Below are positions 36,934 through 49,599 of a stretch of 64,000 bases of DNA, in pieces; within the stretch, counting starts at the first letter, position 1; every line of letters begins with the position of its first letter. Position numbers and translations under genes: made by a program. Origin of the DNA: Epinephelus fuscoguttatus (lineage: Eukaryota; Chordata; Actinopteri; Perciformes; Serranidae); NCBI RefSeq assembly GCF_011397635.1, contig NC_064767.1, positions 22,184,537-22,248,536 on the forward strand, in the 5' to 3' direction. The notes below the pieces were generated by a model. The model was not told the origin of the DNA, did not search any database, and saw nothing but the letters and a program-made list of their open reading frames with translations.

Positions 36934-37377
36934 TGATAGATATAAGAATATTTACACAGTATAAATATTTATAATGTGTATATTACATATATAATGTGCA
37001 TTCATATTTTTCACCACACATATCCTCAATATGTAAAGTAAAGTAAACATTATTGGAAATTCGTATTGGGCATAGTGCTACATTTCATTGCTTCACAGCA
37101 CAAGATAAAAACATCATCACAAGCAGAGTTGTGTCACATACAACAGATGTGGACTACATTTAACAATCACAACACAGGGACATACAGAGACGTCTCAAGT
37201 GCAAGAAAAAGTGCCGAGTGCTTGGGCGCTGTGTGTTCATTGCACTAGTTTTTAAACATTGTTCAACAGCTTAATGGAGGCTGGAACAAGACTGTTGCTG
37301 TATATTATACACACACGTGGTTCACAAAAGACAAAGATCCTTATGTGCACACTTGCACTCAGGAACATTATCGTTGA

Positions 37378-37480
37378 AGACTGGAAGATTTAACGCCACC
37401 CCAAAGGAAGACAGAATTTGTTTGTCATGTAGGTGAAGTTGAGAATGAGGTTCACTTCTTGTTATACTGTCCTGTATATT
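37378..37480 (+). pseudogene. Decayed retroelement ORF2 C-terminus
   Basis: Two frames joined by a break translate to RFNATPKEDRICLSC then GEVENEVHFLLYCPVY. This resembles the Cys-rich C-terminal segment of non-LTR reverse transcriptases in fish. Stops and a frameshift make it a relic. The family is not determined. Confidence 0.4.
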
Positions 37481-37969
37481 AAGACATAAGGAATGTACTT
37501 TTCAGTAAGATAACCTCTATCTATGTTGATTTCTTTTGGTTGGATGATGATGATGATGAAAAATTTGAGTTTTGTTTCAGACAGGGAAACTTTTTTTGTG
37601 GCTGAATTTCTTTGCCAGGCCTGGGACAGAAGGCAGAGTATTCTGCTTCTGGACTAAGTAGTAAAATAACATGTACTTTTGACTGTTACTGCAATGTCAT
37701 TGTGATGGTGTCTTGTAAACCCATGAGTGTTGGGCACATCTAAGTGTGCGTGACACAAATAAAAATCAATCGTATAGTATGTGTAACATGTAGGCTATGA
37801 ATATGTGTAATATATTCAGGAATACTACTGCACTTACAGTATACCACATACACGTCACTTGTCAACCACCACAGTGATACTGCATTATGCATTATGGCAA
37901 CACTGTGTTTGTGTGTGAATGACACACATTAATAAAAGCAAAACAGACAAACAGGCTCCTCTGTACTTC

Positions 37970-39365
37970 TGCATTAGTGTTCCATCTTTATTTGTGTAAA
38001 TACCTACACACTTTAATGCACTTGGGATTACAATCAGGCAGTTCAGTCATAAGATAGTAATTACAAAATACCATATCAACGATGTCTAAACTTTACATGT
38101 GTCACTGAATAAAAAAGACAAACGACAAAAATAAGATGCCATCACGTGTTGTATAAGAGTACATTTTGTAAAAAAAGACACTGGAGTGAAAGTAGTCTCT
38201 GCTTTTGTGTTACAATGGAATGACGGTCTCAGAGAAAGACTGAACGCAGCAGCCTTGATTCAAAGTGACTTCTCTTTAACAATCTAGGAGCTGTAGGCAG
38301 CATTAAGAGTCAACGGAGTGTATATGGTCCTTTTCAACACAAGGCACTGAGGAATTTTACTCCAACTCGTTTTCAAGCAGGTCCTACTGAATAAAAAACA
38401 AAAAACAAAAACACGATTCTTATTGATGTGGCCGCTGGAGACAACACTTGAGAGGACACTGCACATGGTTTCCCAGTCTTTGAACACTTAAATGGACTTG
38501 ATCTATTTTGTTTCATAACTTTTAAACACGCATCATCATCATGCGTGAGGAAAAAAAGGAGTCATGTTATGGCACAGGGGAGTAGAGGTGGTTATACCTA
38601 CAGCATCTGCCACATAGCCAGGGAAACATGTCAGATGCTTGTTTGATTATCTCAGACAAACAGGCACTGAATACTTGTAAATCATAGTTGAGCATGTCAT
38701 GTCAATATTACAGAATCATGACTCATTTGACACAGTTAAAACTTTGGTATGACCACAAACACATAAGAGAAAAATGTCCAGCATTTGTAAATACTATACA
38801 CATGAACTCAATTGAAAGAAAAAATGTTCAACATGAGACTTTTGCATCCTTTCTAAGGCCAGTGGAATAAATAGACCTGTTTTTGAGATCAGCAACAGTT
38901 ATCACTTGGGATATTACGTCAGGCGATCACAGGATGCGTTCTCAACTATTTTAGTGACGTATGTTTTGGACCTCAGACCTTGGCAGGCCTGACTGGAGGA
39001 ATGACAACATCCTGTTTTGCCCTTCAGCTAGTGTGTCACCTACAATGATTGTTCTTACAGGTCAACCATCTGGACAGGCTGGTCTGAGGCTGATTTGACA
39101 TTCTCAAGAAAGCATTCAAGCCTTGGAGAAATGTTGTAAACAGTGGGGGTAGTCTGAGAATGCAGTAACAGTCACAAGTGTTTAGATCATCCCTCAGATC
39201 ATTTTCAGGAGTGAAACAGTCTCGGGCCATCCACTGTGGGAACAGCATTAGCGAGCGACCTGACGGCTCAGGGTTGCTGCATGTTCTGGGAGGTCTCCTG
39301 TTCGTGATGGTCCACTCTGGGAGTGTGTCTCTGCAGGTGTTAAAGTTGTCTAGTCATCAAGTGTC
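37970..39365 (-). other. sufu: sufu 3' UTR
   Basis: Non-coding sequence runs downstream of the sufu stop to a minus-strand AATAAA (plus-strand TTTATT) near 37987-37992. No other gene is visible in between. The length (about 1.4 kb) is plausible but unproven. Confidence 0.45.
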
Positions 39366-42300
39366 TCACTGCAGTGGATTATCAAACACAGAGTCTGGTA
39401 GGACAGAGATCTTCAGCTTCTTTTCTGGCCAACTGTACTCCTTTGGTAACTTTGTCTACAGAAAGAGAAAGGATATACTGGGTAAAACACAGAGTTGAAC
39501 AAAAACCAAACAGAAAATAAAAGTTTAAATACAGGGGGTTTTACCAACCTCCTCCCGAGTGTTAAGTTCTTGTAAATCCCCAAGCATCTGCTCCACAAAC
39601 TCCTCAGTCAACAATATCTATATAGGCAGAGCAGAAGGTCACAAAATACATGAAATATGAAAGCACCACCTGAAAACTTGAGTTTATGTGCGAGTCTGTG
39701 TGTGTATACCTGAAGCCAGGGGCCATGGGCTGCATATGGATGCTCTTCAGTAGCAAAAGCTCCTTCAACTCCCGTAGACACAAATGTAATGGCTGTGTCT
39801 CCGTTGATACTTTTGTAAGTGAAGTGTCTCCCATGGAGCAACCGGCCCCTGTAAAAGATTAAACACAACACAGCTTGAGCTACAAATTTGAAGCATGAGT
39901 GTGTGTTTTCATTCATTTTAACCATAACTAAACGCTTATCTTTCCACATGATTTTTATTAGCAAGCTTTTAAAGTTAATATTAAGTTAATATTTTAGTTT
40001 CTGAAAAACATCTTTGTGCTGACTAAAGATATTCACCAGTTTTGATATCTACAGAAACATTTTTTTGCTCGAGGCAACAGTAACAGTCAGCATCTAATGG
40101 AGAAGCTTTAAAGAATTTATCTGTTGCAGGGACGAAAATGAAAATATAATTTGGAGAATGGAACTTATGTTGCATGTTTCTTCATGTGGCTTTATGTGCT
40201 GGTGCCAATTTCCTTGAGTAACTGCAGGCATTTATTAACACTGAAATATTTTGTAATAAATCAACACAGGTACTAATGAAACCGTTCTTTGTATCTGCAG
40301 CCATCATGATAATTTAAATGTGATAGGTGCATTTTACTGGTGGATACAACATATACAGGGTTTTGTGATTAAACCAAAAAGTGATATCACCCTAAATTGC
40401 CAAGAAATTGGTTAGTAATGAGATGTTCAACGCAGTCTATTTCTAATATGACAAAGATGGATGGATCGGATCTTATGAGGTACTTATCTATAGTTAGTGA
40501 ATTACCCTCAGTAGATGATAGTCAGCATGTCCCCAGCTTGGAGAAGCATGCAGGAGTACTGCCATGGAAGCTAAGTAATGTACTGCCGTGGACAGGGACA
40601 GCAGGAAAACATATTTTGGCTGTCTTAAAAATCTTTAACAGTTTAAGTGTAGGCTATATTGAGAACACTTCCACCACTTCATCTTGATGCTGACAGCCTG
40701 TTCTGATGGGGAAGCCATTAACGGCTTCAGTTCCCAAACTATGCTTCCGTCAAAGTCACCAGACTCATTTTAGCTTGTTCAACAGAGAAGCTGCTCTTCT
40801 GCTGCCTTACTCAATTAGTTTGTGCTATTGTGTGACTTTGGTAAATCCGAACTAACACTTTTAAACACATAAATCACAAAAATGATACAACCAAAGTGAT
40901 CGAGGCAGTGCTACATCTGCAGCTCCTGCGTTCAGTGATGTTAAACGACTGTTTTACTCAATGGATTCTGGCTTTAAAGAGAGCAAATTAACAGCTTCAG
41001 TTCCCCTTTAGAAATCGCTGTCTGTCAGCAAATTAAAGAGGTGAGAATATTCTCAGTATAGCGTACACTTTGACTGATATTGATTTTTTTTTTTTAGGTG
41101 GCTAAAATACATTTTGCTGCTGCCCCCTTCCACAGATGTACATTGCTTAACTTCCGAGGTGGTACTCCTTCATGCTCCTCCAAACTGAGGGCATGCAGAC
41201 TGACATCTATAATGTGTAATACACTAACTATGGGTAAGTACCTCATACACTCTCAATCAAAAGATCCAAACCATTCCATTAACTTGGGTCTGGTTGGATC
41301 TGTTGCACAGTGTGAAATGTTCAACTACATCACACCCCATTGTCAATACCATATAATCGGGCCCTTTACACTGTGTTCTCACTCTTAACTCCCAGCACAT
41401 CTCTCCCTCTCACACACAAAGGTCTCTCTGTCAACTAACTTTGGTCTTGTTCTTTCCTCAGACAGAGATTACATAAAGCAGGTTCATCCTGGTCTATTGC
41501 CTGTGCAGCGAGCATCACCAGCGGAGCATTTCTAAAAACCCCACAGTTCCCACTGAACAGTAATTGCTTCGTTGATATTTTGTCCGAGAAAAAAAAACGC
41601 ATTCCAAGAAACGTCAAGTTACGTATAAAGGTGAAAACCAAGCCCAGATAGATATCAGCCATGGGTGTGCAAATTTTATCAGACACAGATCAAATCAGAG
41701 AAAGCCAAAACTCAAATGTTAAGATCCTGCAAACTGCTATGCCCCCATTTTGTTTTGTCACCATGACACATAATGTAATAACTGTTTGTGTCTGCATGCG
41801 TAATTTTTTTTTTTAATTTTCCTCATGTCAACTAACGGCAACTTCATTATAGAGTTTAAGATCACTGAAAATCATAGTTTTAATTCAGCAAAGCATGACC
41901 TTTAGTACTCTAAAGCTACTTCCTCCTGTTTAACACACTTCTTGTTGGGTAGGTGAGCAGTAAAGAGAGTAAGGGTCTCAATCATGGTGTCATTGAACAG
42001 TTATAACCTTTGCTGACTTCTCTAATTCATCAAGGATCAGAAAAAAAGGTAAAAAATAAAAGCAAACCAATTTACACAAAACAAGCCAGACAAATACAAG
42101 AGACCAAAGTCTAGTGGCTCATGATCATGACAGTACAAGATGTTAATATTAATGGCGCCCCCCTTGGCTGAGCTGTACCGTGAGCTTCACAGTCGATGAA
42201 CGCTTCCTTCTGCGCTATGATAAAGTTGGCAGGTGAAGTTCAGAGGAAGGAAAATAGTTCCTACATGAAACTAATTACAGCAAGGTCTGTTATTATCTTG

Positions 42301-45300
42301 AGTAACTGGATCAGGATTTGTGCAAACAGACATTGCTGTTGAGTTTTTCAAATGTCATTTTTGGTGGTTTGAGCTAAACAGGGTGAGTGCTGTCTAGTTC
42401 AATTATATTCAAGAGAAGGCAGACATCTCTACGGCCGATATCTCCAACACCAGGCAGCTCATACTAAAACAATTTAGATAGATAATTAGCACTAGAGGCA
42501 AGAGAAAATATATGTATTTTGAGTCTGGGGTAACTGGCTCTTTCAGTTATAAACCTGAAGGTCAATTTATCTATTTGACGTGTTGCATTTATGGCACCTA
42601 GCCAGCTTTTTACTCAACATTTTGAAGTGGCATTAAAGTAAAAGTAGTGGGAGGAAAGTCAGAGTTTAGTGCCAACTTGCAACATCTGATTTTCTCTGTG
42701 ATATTCTGCCACACCCATCCAACACGAATATCTGGACTGTTTTTTGTTTTTTTTTAATCTCGCTGTCTTCAGGACATTCCAAAAGGGTACATATCTTGTG
42801 TGGGAGTGGAAGAGAGAAATGGTGCAGTACCGCAGGCAGAGGGGCAGCAGTGTGCCTGACTCTTGGTTGAATTTCAGATGGACGCTCTCCAACTGTCGTG
42901 TTCGGACCAACTCATGAGGAACAATAGCTGCTGAACTCTCACTCTCCAAACTGTCCTTCCGACTCCTACGAAACAAACAAAGAAGAGAAAATAAAGCGTG
43001 GAAGGCAACAAAGGGGAAACACAAGTGAGGAAGCCTAATATGGTACACTCAGCAATGAGAGAATGTCTGTCTGTGAATAACAGCTACCGCAAAGGAAATG
43101 GCGGCTCCTTGGGCTTTGTCTGCGAATGGAAATGTACAGATTTCACAACTGCTCTCAAGGAGCCGTCACCTGATTCTGCGGAAGACTTAATTTCCACAGA
43201 AAAATACCAACAATTTAGTGAGAAACCTGAATATTATGCTTGTAGCTAAGAAACAATGGTGATAACAGTTCAGATGTCAGTTGCACCGTGAGTCACTACA
43301 CATGGCGAAGGGAGTTATCCTGGTGCAACCCTAGTGATCCCATTTTGGTGTGTGGGAGGAACACTCACTGAGGTCTCTCGTGGCCCTGTCTCTGGCTGCT
43401 GATGGGTGGTAGTGCTGCCTTGCTGTTAAACTCCAGTCCTTTCCTCAGGGTCTCCCTGATCTGCTCTGTGTCTGTCAACACACAAAGATCAGCATGGAAT
43501 TATCCCATCATGCACCGCTGACAGCATGAAGCCACAACTCCTGTGTACAGATTGGTCAAGCATTCTTGGGTCTTCTCAGCTTTAATTATAGGATCTACTC
43601 TTTTGAGTCCTTTAGGACTTGGCGTACCTTTGTCTGAGAGCCTCCGTGGCTGTGATCCTATGCAGATAGACCGGCTGTCCTCCTCATCCTCTGGCGGTCG
43701 ACTCAGATCGTCCCACGCACACTTGGCGCTGACCCCGCTCAAGTTAGAGCCCTCTGTCTCAATACCCTGGTCCACTCTCTCCTGCTTAGATGAGCAAGAA
43801 ATATACGCAATCATCAACACTAGCTCTCATAAAACTCACACAAGATTATTAAGAAAAGTTATGAGATTCAGAAATGAGAAGACACTGCATAAAGATTTCT
43901 GGGCCAACAGGGGGCACTCAATACTGTCAGAGAGCAAAATAATGTAGTTATGGAAAAGTCATTCTCTATAAAGGGTTCCCCTTAAAATGCTTTATAGATG
44001 TAAAGGTCACTTTGCCTCTGATATCCCAGACAAATCCTTGACCTGTTCCACGCCAGTCCCAGGTGGCACTGCAAGTTATAAATAGCAGTCTATATATATC
44101 TTAATGAATGGGCAATCAGTTTCCTTTGGGTCACCTTCCAGTTAACTCTTCCAAATTTAGCTTCACTTTTTAACCCGAATCCCTTTACTGACCGTCTATC
44201 CAATCACAGGCCATAACTATAAACCTCTCTCATGCTATAATAGTAGATTGAGATGATGGTAAACAATTAATTTGGTAATATAGCAAGCAGCATAAGATTG
44301 CCTTTCATCTAACACACTATAAACACAACACAGTTCACTCTGAGGAGTGTGCAGAACTTAAAAAAAGCCTTACTTGTAGGTGTGGATCAATGTCAAAAAT
44401 GGTCTCCCCTCTCCTCATGTCTGTGATTAGCCAGGGGCCACCAGCTCTGTACACAGGACAATCATCAACATTAGTCCCAGACAGCATTAACCATTAACGT
44501 TAATAGAGTTAAACACAGAGTTAATAAATAAGCAAGTAACTACATGCTACACTTGCTGGTCACAATGTATTAACTTTAATGACTGATGATTTGGAGGCAA
44601 GTGTAAATACTGTGTTACAATAGAAAATAAAGTCGTCTATATTTGATTTGTTAATACCAAACCATGAAATAAGATCTGGTCTGCATTATGTCAAGTAAGG
44701 ACATGTTGGAAAATCATCAGCAAATTCACAATTTTTTCACACGCAAATGCACAAAAGAATGTCTCACGTCAAGTTATATTTACTGCAAATCTAAATGATG
44801 ACTATCCCATCACATACTGGAATTAATTGTACTGACATTTATATTGACATGGCAATCCTGAGTCATGACACAGCAAATTAACATAGCTTGGTCTGAGTCA
44901 CTTGTCAAACAAAGTTAAGCAACAAAGTAAAACCTAAGAATATTAACACAGCCCGATATATAAAGTTTAATTTTTAAATCTAAAACATGGTGTCCTTATC
45001 TGGCTGCATCATGAATTCGTGCCCAGCCATACTCACACTCTGATTCCACGCATCAGCTCCAGGATGCCTTGACCGTTCCACTGCTGGGCCGCCTGTAGCT
45101 CCTCTGTACACACACCCACAATCTATAGGAAACAATGCAGAGCATGAAAGTATACTGTCTACAGTCTTGTTACCTTCTGAGTACTTTTTACTGCTGCTGC
45201 CGTTATCTAACTGACAACAAGAACTAAGTCTTTGAAGTTAATATAAACATTACTAACAAAATTCATCATGTTTGCAGAAAACCATCTGTCTCACATTAGT

Positions 45301-48300
45301 GTACTGTGGCTGTTGATATTTGGTACCATTATATAATATTAACTAAATGTCGCAATGAGTTTATAACAATTCAGTTGATGTGACTTGATGCAAAGACACT
45401 ACAACACACTGATCTCCTGTTGCCATAGAACTGACAATACACATACACTGAATGAACACCTGAAACTTATTTAACTGACGAGATGAGTGTACACACATCA
45501 TTTACTTGACAACAGTAAGTCATTTCTACTTGGGTTTTCATTTCATACATTTATTTAAATGCTTTTATTTTAGTATTTTGGCCTGAAAGCAGACAGAATT
45601 TTTAACTCCCTACACTTTGTTTCCATCTTCAGCCTCACATTGCATCCACGCTAAACAATTTCTGTGGGAGAGGGGGATTTGATTTTCCCTCGATAGCAGT
45701 GACCATCTTGTCATGATAGTTATTATTCATAAGCATTGGTTGTTTTTCATTTCAACCGAGAAACCGCTGTTCCATGGCGTGATGTCAGACAAATCAGTCA
45801 ACTTGGTGGAGTGGGTGGATTCCAAGGTCTGAACCCAGGGAAAGTTTAGCTAAATGCACTGTATCTTATGATAAATATGTGTCCTGCATGATCATCACTA
45901 ATACTAAAATGCAGTGCTACGGTCATCCTCATCTCTTCTGATTCTGGTCCATGTTTTGTCCAAATAGCAGTTATCATCTTTGATTTATTGTGCCAAAAGA
46001 TCCCAAAAGTGCTTGACATGAAGTTGCTTAAACTATGTGAATACTACTCACCTGCAGAAAGCTCACTGTGCCAAATGGCGTTTGAATTGGTTGCATCTGT
46101 GGGTCCTCTGTAAGCAACATATGCTGGATACGAGATTCACTATTGTCCAGTGGGCTGTGCCACGACACATGGTCGCCACTACAAAATGTGTTTTCTGTAG
46201 AAGAGAGAACAAAATGAGAGAATCACTTTTAAAGAACAGTAAAATGTGCTGTTTAAAGCTGTCTACAATACACACTCTATCCTGCAAAGTACATTTTGGC
46301 CTGTACCTTCGGTCACTAGTGGGAAGCAATCCTACTTTCCTAAGTTTCATTATCTGATGGTACAGAATTGCTGAGGGAAAGTTGCAGTAACAGGAAAAGA
46401 GGGGACACAGATCAGCGAGAGAATGAGAGTGAGTAAGTGAGAGAGAGAAAAATCGAGAACCAAATGTGGCAAGAAAAAAAAAACTACATTTCCATTCAAG
46501 GAATCTGTCTGCTTGGGAGGTAACATGCACCCCGTCCAGATTCACTGCAGGAGAAAAGCAAGGGGGAAGATGGCCAGGAATCAGCATTCATTTAGCTCAG
46601 GAGCCCAGCCCACCCACGCGCAAATTGACCCCAGCTGGATAGCAGAGAAGGGCTGGGTGGTGAGGAGAGGGGAGCCTGGAGAGAATAGCCTTCTTCTCTT
46701 TCATGGCTTTTAAATGCCCCCTCCTCTCTCAACCACACTTTCTTGTTCACTGTATAATACACAACTGAAGGGTTTAAAGAACTTAGCAGCATGGTATACA
46801 CCCATTCCACAGAGTATACATTCACACACGACAACAACGATCTTGTTTGCCATTTGTGCAAACAATCCTATTAAAACTGTGAAGGGAAAGAAAGGGGAAA
46901 CTAGACTTCCTGTCAATACCCAGAGCTCCAACAAACACAAATAATGTGTACCAAGACCACAGCCTGCAGCAGACTCCTCTAATCTTGCATGTTTGAATGT
47001 ATCACAGGAAATACAAGGTACCTTTACAAAGAACACATTCTTCACATTCACAAAGACGTGACAAGGAGGCATGCCAACTGCAGCCACAGAGAGTTGTTCT
47101 ATTAAAAATGTGTGCAGATGAATCATTTACTAGACTATTAACAAAGTGTGACCAAATGAAAACAGAAACCATTACTTTAACTTTGTCACACATTTTCCAG
47201 GTGACGGATTAAGAATGTAGGGCTTGAACTAACAATGTTTTTCATGTCACTTTACTGATTAATCAAGTAAACAGTTCCTCCTTAAAAATTCTGACTATGA
47301 GATTTCCAGAGCCCAGATTAATGTCTCAAAATTGCTTGTTTAATCTGACAAATATATAAAACTTTTAACTGAATTTCGATTAGCATGCATTTTTTTAACA
47401 AATCCAGCCATCTATTTACACCAAATGTTTAAATCTAAATTCCCTCATCACTTGAACACTGGAATCTCCTTATTCTTTATCATTACTGCTGCAAAACTGT
47501 GCACAAGAGTTGTTCAAACCAATTTCTAAGTTGTTTAACAATAGAGTATGGCATTAAATTACTTGCCTTGACCTTGAGGGTTTTTTCTTAACGTTTACAA
47601 TCATCAATCATCACTCGTGTTCAACGTCAGCAGATACTACACTGGACAAAATATATACTTCCTACATACAATAATGTGAATTCAGCCTGATTATTTGTCA
47701 TATTTGCATCTTCCCCTACTGTTTACATTTCATATTGCTTTGTATTTTCTACTTATGCTCACTTATTATATTGCTTTCTTGTTTTTGCTCTATCCTCTTT
47801 ACTGCTTCAATGATGCAAATGTCCCTGCTGTGGGACTAATAAGGGATTATATTATCTTTTAATGTGTGGCTTGCTCCATGCAAAGATGCAAAATGTACAG
47901 CTTTGTTTTGTACTCCTCTTAAACACTGTGCTCTTACCTGACTGGAACACGTAGCGAGCCAAGCCCTGCATGAGTTCTGCAGGCCAGGTTGGTGGTGCCG
48001 TCTCTCCCGTCTCTCTTTTGAGTCTAAAGGTGAGTTCAAATCCAAAACCACTGGGTCCGTCTGCCCCTGTGAATCTAATACGCGCACATGCACACGCACA
48101 CACACACACACACAAACTGGGTAAGAAGCTGTACTTTATTTAATAGTAAATCACACTATTTGAGTTAGTAGGTGGTCTACTCTTTAAGAGCTTCTGACAT
48201 GAGCAAAAATGTGGCATGCTTAAAAAGGCTTGATGCAATATGTACAGATTTCCCAGGTTTTTAACAATGCACAAACTAATGAAAAAGAAACAGATCAATG

Positions 48301-49027
48301 CCGCTATTCCTCTCCATCTACCCAACTCCCCCGTGCAACAGCAAGTCAAGTATTTACATTAGCGTACTTACTCATGAACCCTATTATCCCCATACAGGTC
48401 ACTCAGTCCAAAGCTGACATAGTGCCAATGCTCCTGGATGTCCTGAGCTGGACAGCCCGTACTCCTATACATACTGATGTAGTCTAACGGATCAGGCCCC
48501 CCTAACCTGTGAGAAGCATAAAATGAAAACCATCGGCCATGTCAGAAATTGTTATTGTTGTCAGTGCAGTGTGTTTACTCTTGAGTACACCTATATGAAG
48601 ACAGTAAGCTTAGATAGGAGACAATAACTGTGTAAAATTAATAGTAGTGAGCATTTAAATACATAGATTTTAGTTAGAGTGATATAGTTTGTAACTGAAT
48701 CCTCCAACTCCCCAAAACAAAGTAGCAGTTACCCACTGTGTGACTCCTGTACGTAGTTAGCTAAAAAGTTAGCTTAGCAGTCATTAGCTAAACGTCTAGC
48801 CATCACTGCATGAACTTGTTCCACAAACTTCAGGCCCACAGATTTGACAGACCAGCAACAACAAAATGAGGTACCTACCAATATTTAACAATAGCTGTAA
48901 CTTGAAGCGGGTTGGCCTGTTCGGGGTAAAGTCGCCGGCATTCCCCGTAGATAGCCTGCAGTCCAGGGGGAAACGTCGGCACCAGCCCGTGGGCTTGAAC
49001 ACCACTGCTAGGCCGTACCTCATCCAT
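39366..49027 (-). CDS. sufu: Suppressor of fused (Hedgehog pathway repressor), twelve coding exons
   Basis: Coding exons in transcript order: 48879-49027, 48372-48506, 47938-48074, 46052-46194, 45037-45122, 44374-44446, 43628-43781, 43369-43471, 42831-42965, 39710-39848, 39549-39617 and 39366-39455. Phases agree throughout, giving 470 residues (human 484). The protein matches human SUFU closely: IYGECRRLYPEQANPLQV and WHYVSFGLSDLYGD in the N-terminal SUFU domain, LTEDPQMQP and GVSAKCAWDDLSRPPED in the middle, and TGVEGAFATEEHPYAAHG, FVEQML and a PLQ end in the C-terminal domain. SUFU clasps GLI factors in cytoplasm and nucleus and blocks their activity. The exon 9 start SRKDSLESESS keeps the serines that in human SUFU (S342/S346) are phosphorylated by GSK3beta and PKA. 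The N-terminus is shorter than in human, lacking most of the Pro/Ala-rich leader. Intron 9 (39849-42830) is the longest. Confidence 0.95.
40690..41060. repeat. Possible decayed inverted element in sufu intron 9
   Basis: GGGGAAGCCATTAACGGCTTCAG near 40708 and AACAGCTTCAGTTCCCC near 40990 are related words in opposite and same orientations. This suggests a degraded miniature element, but the boundaries are unclear. Confidence 0.25.
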
Positions 49028-49252
49028 GCCACGACCTCGAACAAACCTAGTTCTTCTATAAAAAAAAAAACAGCGTATAAGCAGTTATATTCTGCTTTCT
49101 ACCCCCGCTCAACTAAAACGACACAATCCCAAACCATAAAAAGTCTTACACTACAAATGCAGACCGACGAAATACTGATTTAACTCGGACCGCTGTGCTG
49201 CACTCAGCAGGGACACAGCCTGTTGCTCATCTTTACAAGAAACTACCTCACC

Positions 49253-49354
49253 ATTGGTTGGATGGGGTCGTGACGTAACTGACTGACGGCTTCAAGTGAC
49301 CAATCAGAAATGTTTTTTTTTAGGTCGTGTGGATTTGTTGATAATTATGATTGG
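49253..49354 (-). promoter_or_regulatory. sufu: sufu proximal promoter: CCAAT boxes and CRE-like site
   Basis: ATTGG (inverted CCAAT) occurs at 49253-49257 and 49350-49354, and CCAAT at 49300-49304, within about 330 bases of the sufu ATG. A CRE-like TGACGTAA sits at 49271-49278. No TATA box is obvious. NF-Y and CREB/ATF binding are inferred from motif only. Confidence 0.5.
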
Positions 49355-49480
49355 CTGATACACTGTCAATCAAACAGTGAGCAGATGTAATTTTAGGTCG
49401 AGGCTCCAAAAATTATGGCGTAATTATATTCTTTATTTTAATGAAAATAGCAATACAAAAATGTAAATATACTCTCTCTC

Positions 49481-49583
<103 letters not shown>

Positions 49584-49599
49584 TTTAACCCTGCATTTA

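Larger units (their letters stand above)
36200..37970. other. AT-rich spacer between trim8 and sufu
   Basis: No gene was seen. It includes a TA microsatellite at about 36892-36927 and a decayed LINE fragment near 37378-37480. Confidence 0.5.

Noticed and set aside
46063-46587. 174-residue minus-strand open frame
   Set aside because: It crosses sufu exon 4 in a different frame; the real exon 4 frame matches SUFU. The rest shows no motif.
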